Assembly: GCF_023100685.1 (NCBI RefSeq)
Contig: NZ_CP090064.1
Coordinates: 2,480,001 to 2,544,000, forward strand
Direction: 5' to 3'
Origin: Proteus vulgaris
Lineage (GTDB): Bacteria > Pseudomonadota > Gammaproteobacteria > Enterobacterales > Enterobacteriaceae
Length of the DNA stretch: 64,000 nucleotides
A program made the translations under genes and the position numbers. How positions within the stretch are numbered: the stretch's first letter is position 1; every line of letters begins with the position of its first letter. Of the stretch, positions 45,608 to 56,460 are shown piece after piece. The notes under the pieces were generated by a model. That model worked only from the letters and a program-made list of their open reading frames with translations. It searched no databases and was not told where the DNA came from.

Positions 45608-46272
45608 TAACGCCTCTAATGTTAACGGGTCGTTCTACTGACCATTTGGTCACTTTATCAGGCCAACACCGTTTACAATTTAATGCCACTAAAGCGTTTT
45701 TAGCATTACAGCAACAAGCAACAAAAGCAGGTTTTAAATTAATGCCAGCCAGCTCTTTTCGCGATTTTAATCGCCAACTGGCAATATGGAATGGCAAATT
45801 TGAAGGAACGCGCCCTGTCTTAGATGCACAAAGCCAACCAATAGATATTCATTCACTATCAGAAGGTGAGCGTTGTACTGCCATTTTAAAATGGTCAGCA
45901 TTGCCGGGAGCAAGTCGCCACCATTGGGGAACTGAAATTGATATTTATGATCCTTTTCGCTTACCTGAAGGACAATCATTACAGTTAGAGCCTTGGGAGT
46001 ATGAAGACGGCGGCTATTTTGCAGAGCTTAATGAGTGGTTAACGGAAAATATGTCAGCATATGATTTTTATCGCCCTTTTACTCATAAAGAGAGCGATAT
46101 TGCTTACGAACCTTGGCATATCAGTTATTGGCCTCTATCTCATGAAGCCTCACTTGCTTACACACCTGAAATTCTTAAATCAGTGTTAGAGGAAGAAGAT
46201 ATTTATGGTAAGCAGTGGTTATTAACGGATCTTGACGAGATATTTTCACGTTATATTGTTTTGCCTGAATAA
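45604..46272 (+). CDS. M15-family D-alanyl-D-alanine carboxypeptidase-like protein
   Basis: A 222-residue VanY/M15-type zinc peptidase. Ligand motifs are complete: [14 protein letters not shown] (His and Asp ligands) and EPWHISYWP (catalytic Glu and third His). No signal peptide is visible, so the protein would be cytoplasmic or exported by another route, which is typical of one M15 subgroup. It overlaps the dapE stop by four bases (ATGA), so it is translationally coupled to a peptidoglycan-precursor gene. It is not at this place in E. coli. Confidence 0.88.
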   Translation: MITPLMLTGRSTDHLVTLSGQHRLQFNATKAFLALQQQATKAGFKLMPASSFRDFNRQLAIWNGKFEGTRPVLDAQSQPIDIHSLSEGERCTAILKWSALPGASRHHWGTEIDIYDPFRLPEGQSLQLEPWEYEDGGYFAELNEWLTENMSAYDFYRPFTHKESDIAYEPWHISYWPLSHEASLAYTPEILKSVLEEEDIYGKQWLLTDLDEIFSRYIVLPE

Positions 46273-46274
46273 AA

Positions 46275-46658
46275 TTATTTCTCACATGGGGCTTCTTGTT
46301 GATCGTTTACAGGAAGTCTCCACATAAAAATTAATAAACAAACTAGGATCATGAGTAATAATATTCTGACCCATAGCATTGATACTAACCACAGTGAAAT
46401 CGCAAAAGTAATTAAGATCACTAAGATAGCTTTAGGTTTCGCCCCTTTAGGCATGGCACGATAAGTTTGCCAATAACGTAAATAAGAACCAAACCAAGAA
46501 CGGTAAAGCAACCAATGATGAAAGCGTGTTGATGAGCGTGAAAAACACCATGCAGCAAGTAATAAAAAAGGTGTTGTGGGTAATACAGGTAAAATAACAC
46601 CCAGCGTGGCTAATCCAACACATAACCAACCTGCTATAATCAATAATATCCGTTTCAT
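46275..46658 (-). CDS. ybaN: YbaN-family (DUF454) inner-membrane protein
   Basis: A 127-residue protein from the ATG at 46658 (MKRILLIIAGWLCVGLATLG). The DUF454 signature GVILPVLPTTPFLLLAAWCF is present, with WLVSMLWVRILLLMILV forming the C-terminal helices. Function unknown. An upstream TTG at 46673 is less likely. It converges with the M15 peptidase gene, its stop lying two bases away. Confidence 0.9.
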   Translation of the reverse strand: MKRILLIIAGWLCVGLATLGVILPVLPTTPFLLLAAWCFSRSSTRFHHWLLYRSWFGSYLRYWQTYRAMPKGAKPKAILVILITFAISLWLVSMLWVRILLLMILVCLLIFMWRLPVNDQQEAPCEK

Positions 46659-46757
46659 ACTGTGCTTTTCCAACTTATGCTGTATTTGGTCATTTTATAG
46701 CGTTAAATAAAAAAGATCCTCATTCTCAATAACGATTTTAAAACAGAAGGTTTATTT

Positions 46758-46967
46758 ATGCACTGGTTTGCTGACTATTGGTGGGTTATTTTAATTCTTT
46801 TGGTGGGAATTATTATTAACGCAATTAAAGATATGAACAAAATCGATCCTAAACAATTTCTTAAAAATAAGCGGAAATTACCTCCACACCGTGATTTTAA
46901 TGATAAATGGGATGATGAAGATGATTGGCCTAAACAAAATCAAAACAAGAAGGATGAGAACAAGTAG
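46758..46967 (+). CDS. ypfN: YpfN (UPF0370) small membrane protein
   Basis: A 69-residue protein with one N-terminal membrane helix ([19 protein letters not shown]) and a charged tail with [18 protein letters not shown], the UPF0370 hallmark. Function unknown. Its 3' end overlaps the convergent tmcA gene by 38 bases. Confidence 0.93.
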   Translation: MHWFADYWWVILILLVGIIINAIKDMNKIDPKQFLKNKRKLPPHRDFNDKWDDEDDWPKQNQNKKDENK

Positions 46968-48978
46968 CTAACCACTGTTGATAATGCGATGTTAATTGAG
47001 GATCTCTTTCAGCCATTAATTTTGCGCATTGTTCTCTTAGTTGCTTAGCTAAGACTTTTTTTCCTGATAAAGAAAACTCAGCTACACACTGTTCAACTGT
47101 TTTATTTTCTACAAAAAAAGCCACCAATAACGGGTAGTGTTGCTCATAACCTACCAAAAAGTTGGCAACACTCTCATAAACGGTGAGCTCCGGACGATGA
47201 GCAAATGCGAAACCTGCCATCATTAACCAAGTATCTTGTGGTGTAGCAATATGATGGGGTAGCAATTTCATTGATAAACAGATGCCTGTTTGCTGTTTTA
47301 TCTTCTGATATTGCAAAGCAAAAGCGCTTAAAGACGAGCGTAATAACTGCTCACCTTTTTCTGTTAGTGGATAAATCGCCATTGCGGCATAACATCCACT
47401 ACTTGCCTCTTTATGTACCCCTAATCGTACTATTTGAAAGCCACATTGCATCCAAAACTGCGCTAAAACTTCAGTGTAACCAAAGCTCACTGAAAGGTAA
47501 TCAATAGCCTGTTTTTGGCTCTCTTTTACAATATTAGTTATTAAAGTTGCGGCAATTTTCTGACGTCGATATTGAGGCAAAACGGCAATTCGACTAATAC
47601 GCAATGAGGTTAAACACACCGCATCTGGCGTTAAACCATAGGTGACTAATGATTGTGCAAGTAGATTACCTCTAGGCCTACGAGTACCCAGCCATACCTC
47701 ATAAGCAAGTTTGAAAGGTAACCCCCCTTCTTCAATACACCACACGGCACCTACAATTTTTTTATTGATTATCGCTGACCAATAACGCTGTTTTTGGCCA
47801 TCAAGTAAACGCCGTAGATCCAATGGTGTTGTTCGATAATGCGCACTAGTAAGAAGTTGATAAAATCCATGTAATTGTGGAATATTATTATGCCAATTTC
47901 CTTGAAGCTGCTGGATATCGACTTCACCTTGTTGCTGGCGTTCAAAATCATATTCAGGTTCATCAAGCAATAACAACTGATTAAGCCAATTTTCTAATGG
48001 ACAATCTTTAGCCCAACGGATTGGTGTTTGTAATTGATAGATGCGTAAATTGGGAATGTTGTCTCCTAATTTAAGCATAAAACCGCGCCCTGTTCCCTCA
48101 TAACCTTGTACTGTGGTTGTCATTAACACATTAGGAAAATAACCACACAGCACTTCTAATTGTGCAATTGGTAGAGAAGCAGCTTCATCAATGATCAACC
48201 AATCACTTTGAATTGCATTATTTTTGCACAGAGCTAATAAATTATCAGGAGAGTAAAATGAAATGACTTTGTTGGTATGGGAAGATAAAACATCAGTGCT
48301 ATTTTTAGCTGGTGCACAAACTATCACATTACCTTGACATTGCTCGATAAACATACCAGCAAGCGCAGATTTCCCACGTCCTCTTGGTGCAATAACACTC
48401 CAAACACCAGATGTCGATATAAGCAAATTATCTAAAATCACTTGCTGCTCTGTGGTTGGTTCACCTTGTGGAAGCACCCAAGGTTTAGTTTTTTCTATCA
48501 TTGTAGGCAATTTCAATAATGTTGATTGTTGCCACACAATCACTTGACCACCACCCAACGTGATATCTTTTAACCATCCCATAAAATTTGGTGTTGAAAG
48601 TATACCTTGAGCATCATTCCAGCGCTGACTATCGTTATCTATGTAGCGATCCCAATTATCAATATCGGGTAAGCACAGGATCAATAAACTACCAGCTTTT
48701 AATGTGCCCGTTAACATCGCTAAAGCATCGGTATTAAATCCCTCATTAGCATCAAAAACAGCATGTAGAAACTCTCGTCCTAGCAAACGAATAGCGTGCG
48801 CTGGTAAAATAGCATTAGGTTTACTGGAGGAAATCGTTATCCAATCACCTTCGCATAACTGGGTAATTTGCAGGATCTGTTCTGCTTGCCATGTTGGATC
48901 GCCCGCTAATAGCAGTAATTGACGCTGCCCAAATCGCGCTAACTTTTGTTGGTATTGATGCAAATGGGAGAATGACAC
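46930..48978 (-). CDS. tmcA: tRNA(Met) cytidine acetyltransferase
   Basis: Makes N4-acetylcytidine at the wobble position of elongator tRNA-Met using ATP and acetyl-CoA. The 682 residues carry, in order, the N-terminal DUF1726 domain, the helicase-like ATPase with Walker [13 protein letters not shown] and DEAA box IIDEAASLP, the GNAT acetyltransferase core ([21 protein letters not shown]), and a C-terminal tRNA-binding region. Its start is two bases from the yeaL stop, so it is transcribed after yeaL. Convergent overlap with ypfN at its 3' end. Confidence 0.96.
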   Translation of the reverse strand: MSFSHLHQYQQKLARFGQRQLLLLAGDPTWQAEQILQITQLCEGDWITISSSKPNAILPAHAIRLLGREFLHAVFDANEGFNTDALAMLTGTLKAGSLLILCLPDIDNWDRYIDNDSQRWNDAQGILSTPNFMGWLKDITLGGGQVIVWQQSTLLKLPTMIEKTKPWVLPQGEPTTEQQVILDNLLISTSGVWSVIAPRGRGKSALAGMFIEQCQGNVIVCAPAKNSTDVLSSHTNKVISFYSPDNLLALCKNNAIQSDWLIIDEAASLPIAQLEVLCGYFPNVLMTTTVQGYEGTGRGFMLKLGDNIPNLRIYQLQTPIRWAKDCPLENWLNQLLLLDEPEYDFERQQQGEVDIQQLQGNWHNNIPQLHGFYQLLTSAHYRTTPLDLRRLLDGQKQRYWSAIINKKIVGAVWCIEEGGLPFKLAYEVWLGTRRPRGNLLAQSLVTYGLTPDAVCLTSLRISRIAVLPQYRRQKIAATLITNIVKESQKQAIDYLSVSFGYTEVLAQFWMQCGFQIVRLGVHKEASSGCYAAMAIYPLTEKGEQLLRSSLSAFALQYQKIKQQTGICLSMKLLPHHIATPQDTWLMMAGFAFAHRPELTVYESVANFLVGYEQHYPLLVAFFVENKTVEQCVAEFSLSGKKVLAKQLREQCAKLMAERDPQLTSHYQQWLATCSHPSCFDFV

Positions 48979-48980
48979 TA

Positions 48981-49433
48981 CTAGGATTTACCAATTAATA
49001 ACGAAAGAATACCAGCTGCAATTAATGGCCCAACTGGAACACCTCGGAAAAGCGCTACTCCAATCACCGTTCCCACTAATAAGCCAGCAACTGTTGAAGG
49101 CTGGTTATTCATTAAAGAAACACCTCTAGCACCTAACCAAGAAACAGCAATACCAATAGCAATCGCTAATAGTGATTTCCAATTTAAGAATGAATTAAGA
49201 ACTTCTTGTCCTGATATACGCCCCGTTGCAATAGGTGTCATTACGCCAATGGTAAGAATTAAGATACCTATGGTCATGCCATATTTTTCAACAACAGGAA
49301 AATATTGATTTAATGGTGTAATTTTAATAACTAACAAAGCCAGCATAGCTAACGTTACAGTCATATTATGACTAATAATACCGAGCCCTGCGAGGACCAG
49401 TAAAATTAATAATGAGGGATCAACATTACTCAT
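48981..49433 (-). CDS. yeaL: YeaL-family (UPF0756/DUF441) membrane protein
   Basis: A 150-residue protein with four or five hydrophobic helices ([54 protein letters not shown]) matching the DUF441 family. Function unknown. Placed directly upstream of tmcA, an arrangement not found in E. coli, where yeaL is elsewhere. Confidence 0.9.
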   Translation of the reverse strand: MSNVDPSLLILLVLAGLGIISHNMTVTLAMLALLVIKITPLNQYFPVVEKYGMTIGILILTIGVMTPIATGRISGQEVLNSFLNWKSLLAIAIGIAVSWLGARGVSLMNNQPSTVAGLLVGTVIGVALFRGVPVGPLIAAGILSLLIGKS

Positions 49434-49494
49434 GTTTGTTCCTAACCCTTTCTCTTTATAGTGTTAATTGTCTTTTATTTACCAAAGAATGGTA

Positions 49495-50379
49495 TTAGTT
49501 CAAAGACGAAGAAGCAAATGTATCGCAAGATTTGATACTACCGCTGTTATAACCACGCATAAACCAAGTTTTTCGCTGTTCTGCGGTGCCATGTGTAAAG
49601 CTATCAGGAACTGCATAACCTTGCTGTTGTTGCTGTAATTTATCATCACCAATAGCTTGCGCTGTTTTAATTGCCGTTAATACATCACTTTCATCAATAC
49701 GGCCTTCACCTGCAATAAAATGCCCCCACATTCCCGCAAAGCAGTCAGCTTGTAGCTCTAATTTTACAGATAAACGATTTGCTTCTGCTTTTGAGCGAGC
49801 CATTTGTTGTTTTTCACGCATTTGAGTTGTAATGCCTAATAAATGCTGAACATGATGACCAACTTCATGAGAAATAACATAACCTTGGGCAAATTCGCCA
49901 CCACCACCTAAGCTATTTTTCATTTCATTATAAAAAGAGAGATCAAGATAGATTTTTCGATCAGCGGGACAATAAAATGGCCCCATTATTTTTGTACCAG
50001 TTCCACATTGTGTTGTTGTGCTATTGGTATATAGCACGAGTTTAGGATCACTATATTGTTTTCCTGCTTGTGCAAAAATTGTCCGCCAGAAATCTTCAGT
50101 ACTGGCTAAAATAACACTACTAAAATCGGCAGCTTCATTATAAAGTGCGGTTTGTTGCTCATTACGTTGTGGGGCTTGATTGTTGCCCCCCGTTAACGTG
50201 TTAAAATCAAATCCCATAAAGCTGGCGATAACTAAAACAATAATTATTACAAAACCATATTTAGTACGCAGTAAAAGTGCAATTAATCCTAATGGGAGAT
50301 TGCCACCACCAGATGCAGAGGAAGGTTGTCCCCTTCGGTCTTCTACATTATTACTTCTTCGGCGATCATTCCAACGCAT
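49495..50379 (-). CDS. ypfJ: Putative neutral zinc metallopeptidase YpfJ
   Basis: A 294-residue protein with an Arg-rich N-terminus (MRWNDRRRS), one membrane helix (YGFVIIIVLVIASFMGFDF) and a zinc metallopeptidase domain with ISHEVGHHVQHLLG; the third ligand is probably Glu in KLELQADCFAGMWGH. Conserved in E. coli near purC. The substrate is unknown. Transcribed towards yeaL and tmcA with a 61-base gap. Confidence 0.94.
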   Translation of the reverse strand: MRWNDRRRSNNVEDRRGQPSSASGGGNLPLGLIALLLRTKYGFVIIIVLVIASFMGFDFNTLTGGNNQAPQRNEQQTALYNEAADFSSVILASTEDFWRTIFAQAGKQYSDPKLVLYTNSTTTQCGTGTKIMGPFYCPADRKIYLDLSFYNEMKNSLGGGGEFAQGYVISHEVGHHVQHLLGITTQMREKQQMARSKAEANRLSVKLELQADCFAGMWGHFIAGEGRIDESDVLTAIKTAQAIGDDKLQQQQQGYAVPDSFTHGTAEQRKTWFMRGYNSGSIKSCDTFASSSLN

Positions 50380-50599
50380 AACTTATCCCCACTGGTTTAA
50401 TAGGCTAATTTATCTTTATTATGAGTAAATTTATCACTTGATTTGAGATAATAACAAAAAATTGCCATCTCTATTCCCTATTTTTTAAGAGCAAGGTAAT
50501 AGAGACTATTAGAGAAAATAACTCAACACACTCTAGTCATTTCATAATAGAATTCTTATTCCTAATCATCGTATTTTTTGTTAACACATTGAGATCTTA

Positions 50600-51298
50600 A
50601 TGACTCGGACCCAACGCTTACTCACTTTATTACAAATTTTAAAAGAAAACCGTTATCCGATAACTGCTGAAGCGCTCGCTGATAAATTACACATAAGTGT
50701 ACGGTCGATTTATCGTGATATTGAATCTCTACGTGATCAAGGTGCTGAAATTACGGGTGAAGCGGGTATGGGTTATCAATTAAAATCAGGATTATTACTT
50801 CCTCCATTAACCTTTGATATTAATGAATTGGAGGCCCTTATCTTAGGGTTACGTTGGGTTGAAAATAATACAGATAACGAATTAAGCTACTCGGCATTAC
50901 GTGCAATTAATAAAATTAATGCCGTGGTCACAACACAGCATCAAACATTACTGGAAAAAAACACGTTATTTGTTCCTACAAACCGAATTATTGAAGTTAA
51001 CCACACTATTGCTAAAGATTTACGTTTAAGTTTGCGTGAAGAGAAAAAAGCGAAGATTGATTATAAAGACGCTCAAAAACAATTAAGTCATCGTATTATT
51101 TGGCCGATTGCGATTGGCTACTTTCAAGACTCACAAGTCATTGCTGCATGGTGTGAATTGCGTCAAAGCTATCGCCATTTTAGACTTGATAGAATTATTT
51201 CTTATGATGTATTAAGTGATAATTTACCTTATCCAAAAAGTTATTTGCTCGATAGATGGAAAAAAGAGATCCTCAAAGACACTCCTGACAATAATTGA
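50600..51298 (+). CDS. YafY-type HTH/WYL-domain regulator
   Basis: A 232-residue regulator. The HTH_11 domain is at residues 1-60 (LLTLLQILKENRYPITAEALADKL by position, with ISVRSIYRDIESLRDQGAEI as recognition helix). The WYL domain covers residues about 135-225 (IWPIAIGYFQDSQVIAAWCE, then YRHFRLDRI). WYL domains sense small ligands or nucleic acid. It lies 92 bases upstream of a glutathione S-transferase gene on the same strand, a frequent pairing that suggests it may control that gene. Confidence 0.85.
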   Translation: MTRTQRLLTLLQILKENRYPITAEALADKLHISVRSIYRDIESLRDQGAEITGEAGMGYQLKSGLLLPPLTFDINELEALILGLRWVENNTDNELSYSALRAINKINAVVTTQHQTLLEKNTLFVPTNRIIEVNHTIAKDLRLSLREEKKAKIDYKDAQKQLSHRIIWPIAIGYFQDSQVIAAWCELRQSYRHFRLDRIISYDVLSDNLPYPKSYLLDRWKKEILKDTPDNN

Positions 51299-51390
51299 CA
51301 CTCAACTTCCGTAATATCTTCCTTACTGTTCATAGTTTAGCTATTTCAGTTTAAATAACATCATATTAATCAACACAGTAAGGAAACATC

Positions 51391-52002
51391 ATGAGTGAAC
51401 TTATTCTTTATACTAATACAATGTCTCGCGGTAACACAGTTGAGCTTTTCTTAAAAATATTAGATGTGCCTTATCAGCGTGTTGAATTAGAATATGGCGA
51501 ACCAATGCGTACCCCTGAATATCTTGCCATTAATCCAATGGCAAAAGTTCCTGCATTAGTTGATGGCGAAATCGTCGTTACTGAGTCTGCAGCTATTTGT
51601 GCTTATTTAGCGGATAAGTTTATTGAGAAAGGATTTGTACCTGCACTAAATTCCCCCGAACGTGCAGCTTATTATCGTTGGTTCTTTTTTACCGCAGGAC
51701 CCATTGAAGCGGCATTTACAGTCAAAGATCTCGGTATAGAGTTGAATGAAGAACAACAAAAATCCTCTGGTTTTGGTTCATTTGAACGAGCCTTTCATTG
51801 TTTAGAAACGGGGCTAGCTAGTGCTAATCCTTATATTTGTGGCAAAAATCTGACTGCCGTTGATGTGTATGTAGGTTATTTCCTTATATTTTTGTGCAAG
51901 TATGCACTTATCCAGCCTACACCACTGATTAACCAATATATTGATAGCCTTGCACTTAATAATGAAATTAAACAATTATTAGAAAGCTTAGGATTACGAT
52001 AA
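51391..52002 (+). CDS. Glutathione S-transferase family protein
   Basis: A 203-residue protein with an N-terminal thioredoxin fold (LILYTNTMSRGNTVELFLK; NPMAKVPALVDGEIVVTESAAI with the conserved cis-Pro and glutathione-binding ES) and an all-helical C-terminal domain ending GKNLTAVDVYVGYFL with the GST N-capping box. The catalytic residue is probably the Ser in TMSRG. AAGGAAA precedes the start. Likely substrate unknown; context suggests joint control with the WYL regulator. Confidence 0.9.
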   Translation: MSELILYTNTMSRGNTVELFLKILDVPYQRVELEYGEPMRTPEYLAINPMAKVPALVDGEIVVTESAAICAYLADKFIEKGFVPALNSPERAAYYRWFFFTAGPIEAAFTVKDLGIELNEEQQKSSGFGSFERAFHCLETGLASANPYICGKNLTAVDVYVGYFLIFLCKYALIQPTPLINQYIDSLALNNEIKQLLESLGLR

Positions 52003-52107
52003 ATTTTCTTATTATTAAACGTAATTCAATTAAGCTATCACCATAGTTGCTTAGTAGCATTGCTATATTTGTTTAATATATTTCATTTAAAATGCTTCTA
52101 TTAAGAC

Positions 52108-52135
52108 AAAAGGTCAGTTTTTAAGCTGACCTTTT
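52108..52135. terminator. Bidirectional terminator between GST and purC
   Basis: Perfect stem AAAAGGTCAG/CTGACCTTTT around an eight-base loop, T-rich on both strands. It lies 106 bases past GST and 42 bases past purC, which converge here. Confidence 0.85.
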
Positions 52136-52176
52136 CTAATTACATCTTGTTTAACTTGACGTAATCGTTTGCGTAT

Positions 52177-52890
52177 TTAGTCTAAAGAAACACCGATTCG
52201 ACGTGCAACTTCTTCGTATGCTTCAATTAATCCGCCTAAGCTTTGACGGAAACGATCTTTATCCATTTTATCTAAGGTATTTTTATCCCATAGACGGCTA
52301 CCATCAGGAGAGAATTCATCACCTAATACAACTTTGCCGTGAAATAGACCAAATTCGAGTTTAAAATCGACTAAAATAAGCCCTGCTTTATCAAACAATT
52401 CACTAAGGACATCGTTTGCTTTATAGCTAAGACGTTTCATTTCTGCGAGGTTTTCTTTAGATACCCAATTAAAGGTTTCACAATAAGATTCATTCACCAT
52501 AGGATCATGACGTGCATCATCTTTTAAGAATAAATCAAAAATAGGTGGGTTTAAAAGCATACCTTCTTCAACGCCTAAACGTTTAACTAATGAGCCAGCC
52601 GCACGATTGCGGATAACACATTCAACAGGCACCATATCGAGTTTTTTGACTAGCACTTCATTATCAGAAAGCAAACGTTCCATCTGCGTTGGGATACCCG
52701 CTTCTTCCAGTTTATTCATAATGAAATGGTTAAATTTATTATTTACCATGCCTTTACGATCAAACTGTTCAATACGTTGGCCATCTAACGCTGATGTATC
52801 ATTTCTGAATTCAAGGATAAGAAAATCAGAAGATTCAGTGGCATAGACTGTCTTGGCCTTTCCACGATACAACTCAGCTTTTTTCTGCAT
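52177..52890 (-). CDS. purC: SAICAR synthetase
   Basis: Phosphoribosylaminoimidazole-succinocarboxamide synthase, purine biosynthesis step joining CAIR and aspartate. The 237 residues align fully with E. coli PurC ([67 protein letters not shown]). Start at the ATG at 52890, with GGAG eight bases upstream; the frame is open three codons further to a GTG. In E. coli purC lies immediately downstream of bamC, but here a PAP2-type gene separates them. Confidence 0.98.
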   Translation of the reverse strand: MQKKAELYRGKAKTVYATESSDFLILEFRNDTSALDGQRIEQFDRKGMVNNKFNHFIMNKLEEAGIPTQMERLLSDNEVLVKKLDMVPVECVIRNRAAGSLVKRLGVEEGMLLNPPIFDLFLKDDARHDPMVNESYCETFNWVSKENLAEMKRLSYKANDVLSELFDKAGLILVDFKLEFGLFHGKVVLGDEFSPDGSRLWDKNTLDKMDKDRFRQSLGGLIEAYEEVARRIGVSLD

Positions 52891-53402
52891 CTGACACACT
52901 CCAAAGATGTGATAGGTTTAACAAGAAATTTGCTTCCCATACTCTACTCTAGATTAGATAAAAAAGCTTTTAAAACGTGAGAACTATCACTAAAAAATCT
53001 TGAAGATAACGTACTGATAACAACACTGTTTATAGACAATAAAAGCAAATTATTAGCTTTAGCATTAAAAGTAACAATAATTAACCACTAAAAATAATAA
53101 AAAGAATTTCTATAATAAAGTATAGAATATAGATAATATAAAAAATCAAAATAAGAATATTTTTAGTTTATACCACTGTATCATCTCCTTTTTAGAGTTA
53201 TATTATTTTTAATAATTGATTGATTCATTTTTCATTACACCTATTTTTAGTTATTGTGAATAAAAAAACCAAACTAATTTCTTTTTTATTAGAAACTAAT
53301 TTGGTTATATCTCTTATTACTAAATTGCAATAAGCTATTTTTATTCATTTATCTTTGTATTTTTCAAATATTCCTACGAATACAAATGGCATAAAAATTT
53401 TA
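52891..53402. other. AT-rich intergenic stretch upstream of purC
   Basis: About 510 bases containing the purC promoter on the left and the PAP2 gene's terminator at 53267-53305 on the right. I looked for a PurR box and saw no convincing match. Confidence 0.5.
53262..53305 (-). terminator. Terminator of the PAP2-family gene
   Basis: On the minus strand a 16-base stem (AACCAAATTAGTTTCT pairing with AGAAATTAGTTTGGTT through two wobbles) is followed by T7. It lies about 100 bases beyond the stop at 53403. Confidence 0.75.
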
Positions 53403-53993
53403 TTACATAATAAAGCAATAAATTTCATAAGCAAACCAACCCAATAAGGCACCTGCTGGCAAATCAATTAAATAGTGTTGTTTAGTAAACATACAAGATA
53501 AAGCAATAAATAATGGGAATAAGAAAACCCAAGGCCCTAGTGTTGCATAAGCAAGACAAGCCGTAAGTGTTGCAACTGAAACGTGCATACTAGGGAAGCA
53601 GTTTGATGAGTCATCAAAGTGTTGAACAAACTTAAGAAATTTTTCTGATGCCGTTTTTCCTGGATTAATGGTTCGCCAATGTGCAGGGGTTGCAACAGGA
53701 AATACTACAAAGAAAAACATTTGCATGACCAACAGAACTATATAACTAAAAACAATCATAATAAATTGTCTTGAGTCTTGAATAATCCAGTTAAGATATA
53801 GAATTGCTGGATAATATAAGAAACTATAAATCCATGACCACCAAGGCCAGAAAGGAATTTTTTCATCAACAGGTGAATTAATTACTTTCACTTCTCTCAA
53901 TGTATATCGTTGAGTAAAAAAATAGAATTGATAAACACCTACAATAAGTATCCCACTTAATATCAAGTGAATAATCATATCACCCGCACTCAT
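53403..53993 (-). CDS. PAP2-superfamily membrane phosphatase/phosphotransferase
   Basis: A 196-residue protein with about six membrane helices. The PAP2 catalytic motifs 2 and 3 are clear: CFPSMHVSVA and KQHYLIDLPAGALLGW. Motif 1 (KxxxxxxRP) is only loosely represented by the loop around HWRTINPGK. Such enzymes act on phosphorylated lipids or transfer phospho-headgroups. It occurs between bamC and purC, where E. coli has no gene, and seems monocistronic. Confidence 0.85.
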   Translation of the reverse strand: MSAGDMIIHLILSGILIVGVYQFYFFTQRYTLREVKVINSPVDEKIPFWPWWSWIYSFLYYPAILYLNWIIQDSRQFIMIVFSYIVLLVMQMFFFVVFPVATPAHWRTINPGKTASEKFLKFVQHFDDSSNCFPSMHVSVATLTACLAYATLGPWVFLFPLFIALSCMFTKQHYLIDLPAGALLGWFAYEIYCFIM

Positions 53994-54225
53994 AAATACT
54001 CCTTCATATAGTCAGAGAATGCTTTGTTATTTTTATTAAGAATAAGAATTGATGCAATATTACATAGATTTAAGATCATTGCATTAAGATTAATATTATT
54101 AATAACATCAAATTTAACATTATCATTAAAAGAGCATTCAATTTATGACAGATTTAATAGTGAATCTCTATTTAAATCTCTAGAAATAAAAATAAGAATA
54201 GATAACTTTTACCTATTAAAGACAT

Positions 54226-54257
54226 AAAAAAACCGCACAATATCAATTGTGCGGTTT
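54226..54257 (-). terminator. Terminator of the dapA-bamC operon
   Basis: Perfect 12-base stem AAACCGCACAAT/ATTGTGCGGTTT with loop ATCA, followed by T7 on the minus strand, 26 bases past the bamC stop. Confidence 0.9.
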
Positions 54258-54282
54258 CTCTTTATTTTATAAAGCGGAATAC

Positions 54283-55329
54283 TTATTTCACAGGTTTACT
54301 GAAAGCGGCTTTCAATGCTGCAACCATTTGATCATTCTGTGATTGTGTTAATGGCTTACCTTTATCACTAATAAATTGTAGGCTACTACGGTTATTTAAA
54401 TCACCTACTTGTAATTTATAATCCGCTTCTTCTACAGTTGGTCTATCAACACCTAACGAGCTCCAATTTGCGCTACTCATTCCTTTATAGGTCACTTCAA
54501 CTGAACCTTTAGAACGTGTGCGGTCGCCCATTTTCATTCCCACGCTTTCTAATGCGATTGGCAATCTATCCCAAACAACATCGAATGGCGCACGTACAAT
54601 AATCACTGGAAGCCCTGCATTATCACTGCCACTCTGGACATCAATAATACCCTGAAGATTACTTGTAGCTGTATTTTCGCTTAAATTACGCATACGGTTT
54701 AAACCATCAACCAGTTCATTAAGCATTAAAATATTATAACGTTTCACTTCAGCTGGATCAGTAACATCTGTTTCGCCTTGGCGTAAACCTTCGTTAGTCA
54801 CGGTTAATGAAATTACATTACCCGCTTGAGCTATTACTAAACGTTGACGTGTTTGGAAAGGCACGTTTTCATCTGCACGTAACCATGTTATCCAATCAGT
54901 ATGAATTTCTTTTTGCCCTGCATCACTTTTTACAATAGCAACGCCTTTATCCTTTAAGATAGCCGTTACTTGCTCATATAGTGTTGTATTTTCAGGTGTG
55001 CTAGGTAAGAACAGTTTGCTGTTATCTGCATTATTTTCACTACGTGAACCACTTAATAAGTTCAGAGCTTGAGTCGGTGGACGAATATCAAGCGCTAAGC
55101 CTACTGGCTCAGTTTTTTTAGGGGTTGGAATATCATATTCCCCATTTTGCAAAGGCAACACCATACCCGCCGGAATAGCTAAATTCTTTAGCCCTGCCGT
55201 CTCTAAATAAGACTCATCACCACTGACCTGACGTTTATAGCGCTGATCACTTGAACAGGCTGCCAGTAAAACCACCAGCGACAGACCCGCGACTTTCATA
55301 ATCTTTGATTTATGCAATAGTGTTGCCAT
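54283..55329 (-). CDS. bamC: Outer-membrane assembly lipoprotein BamC
   Basis: Lipoprotein of the BAM complex. The lipobox VVLLAAC gives a lipidated Cys near residue 25, directly followed by the conserved unstructured segment SSDQRYKRQVSGDESYLETA that binds BamD. Two helix-grip domains follow (residues about 100-215 and 225-345; GLPVIIVRAPFDVVWDRLP, YKLQVGDLNNRSSLQF). The 348 residues match the family. It starts 16 bases after dapA. Confidence 0.96.
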   Translation of the reverse strand: MATLLHKSKIMKVAGLSLVVLLAACSSDQRYKRQVSGDESYLETAGLKNLAIPAGMVLPLQNGEYDIPTPKKTEPVGLALDIRPPTQALNLLSGSRSENNADNSKLFLPSTPENTTLYEQVTAILKDKGVAIVKSDAGQKEIHTDWITWLRADENVPFQTRQRLVIAQAGNVISLTVTNEGLRQGETDVTDPAEVKRYNILMLNELVDGLNRMRNLSENTATSNLQGIIDVQSGSDNAGLPVIIVRAPFDVVWDRLPIALESVGMKMGDRTRSKGSVEVTYKGMSSANWSSLGVDRPTVEEADYKLQVGDLNNRSSLQFISDKGKPLTQSQNDQMVAALKAAFSKPVK

Positions 55330-55345
55330 TAAAATTCCCTAAGTT

Positions 55346-56245
55346 TTACAGTATTCCCGCTGTTAACAGCGCTTTCTCGACAATTTGCTGACCTGATGAT
55401 GTCAACGGAGTCATAGGTAAGCGCAATGTGGCGTCTTCAATCAATCCAATACGTTGACACGCCCATTTAGCTGGGATTGGATTAGGTTCAACAAATAACT
55501 GATGATGCAAGTCCATCAGACGTCGATTAAGTTCACGTGCTTTTGCAAACTCACCCGCATTTGCTAATCGACATAATTCTACCATCTCTGACGCAGCAAC
55601 GTTAGCAGTAACCGAAATAACACCGTGACCACCAAGTTGCATAAAGTCTAATGATGATGCGTCATCTCCACTTAATAAGATAAAACTATCATCATTAACC
55701 AACTCTTGGATTTGACTAACCCTACTTAAGTTCCCTGTCGCCTCTTTAATTGCCACAATATTATCCAACTTGGCTAAACGTGCAACTGTTACTGGCAATA
55801 AATCGCATCCAGTACGTCCTGGCACATTATACAGGATTTGTGGTAGTGCAGTGCTTTCAGAAATCGCTTTAAAATGCTGATACAAGCCTTCTTGTGAAGG
55901 TTTATTATAATATGGCGTCACACTTAAACAACCCACAATACCTTTGTTTTCAAATTGTTGTGTAAACCAAACGGCTTCAGATGTTGCATTGGCACCCGTA
56001 CCTGCAATCACAGGAATACGCCCATCTGCCATATCTAATGTCATTAAAACGACATCAACATGCTCGTCATGACTTAATGTTGCAGACTCTCCTGTTGTAC
56101 CGACAGAAACAATGGCAGCACTGCCTGCATTAACATGATAGTCAACTAATTTACGTAAACTAACCCGGTCAACATTGCCTTTTGCGTCCATTGGTGTAAC
56201 CAATGCCACCATACTGCCTGTAAAATTAAATTCGTTATTCACCAT
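55346..56245 (-). CDS. dapA: 4-hydroxy-tetrahydrodipicolinate synthase
   Basis: Condenses pyruvate and aspartate semialdehyde, the first committed step of lysine and diaminopimelate synthesis. Class I aldolase barrel with [10 protein letters not shown], the catalytic Tyr in [10 protein letters not shown] and the Schiff-base Lys in AIKEATGNL. Start chosen at the ATG at 56245, eight bases from GGAG; the ATG at 56251 is only two bases from it. The protein has about seven extra residues compared with E. coli DapA. Operon with bamC; divergent from gcvR. Confidence 0.98.
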   Translation of the reverse strand: MVNNEFNFTGSMVALVTPMDAKGNVDRVSLRKLVDYHVNAGSAAIVSVGTTGESATLSHDEHVDVVLMTLDMADGRIPVIAGTGANATSEAVWFTQQFENKGIVGCLSVTPYYNKPSQEGLYQHFKAISESTALPQILYNVPGRTGCDLLPVTVARLAKLDNIVAIKEATGNLSRVSQIQELVNDDSFILLSGDDASSLDFMQLGGHGVISVTANVAASEMVELCRLANAGEFAKARELNRRLMDLHHQLFVEPNPIPAKWACQRIGLIEDATLRLPMTPLTSSGQQIVEKALLTAGIL

Positions 56246-56460
56246 AATCATTGCTCCGAGATAGACGTATACTCAATGGTACTCATTCATTGCTCTATTG
56301 AAAACTACTTAACTCTAGGTTTCTAATGAAATTTGCTAATATTCTTTGATATGAATTAAAGAGATATAATAATTGAAGATAGTGAGCAAGGGATCTTGGC
56401 AGAAATCAAAATTTGTGTTTACCTGTTAAGAATAAACTGAAAGTCAAAAGGAACCTCATT

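Noticed and set aside
52891..53000. PurR box or purine riboswitch upstream of purC
   Set aside because: No match to ANGCAANCGNTTNCNT and no conserved riboswitch core could be found by eye.
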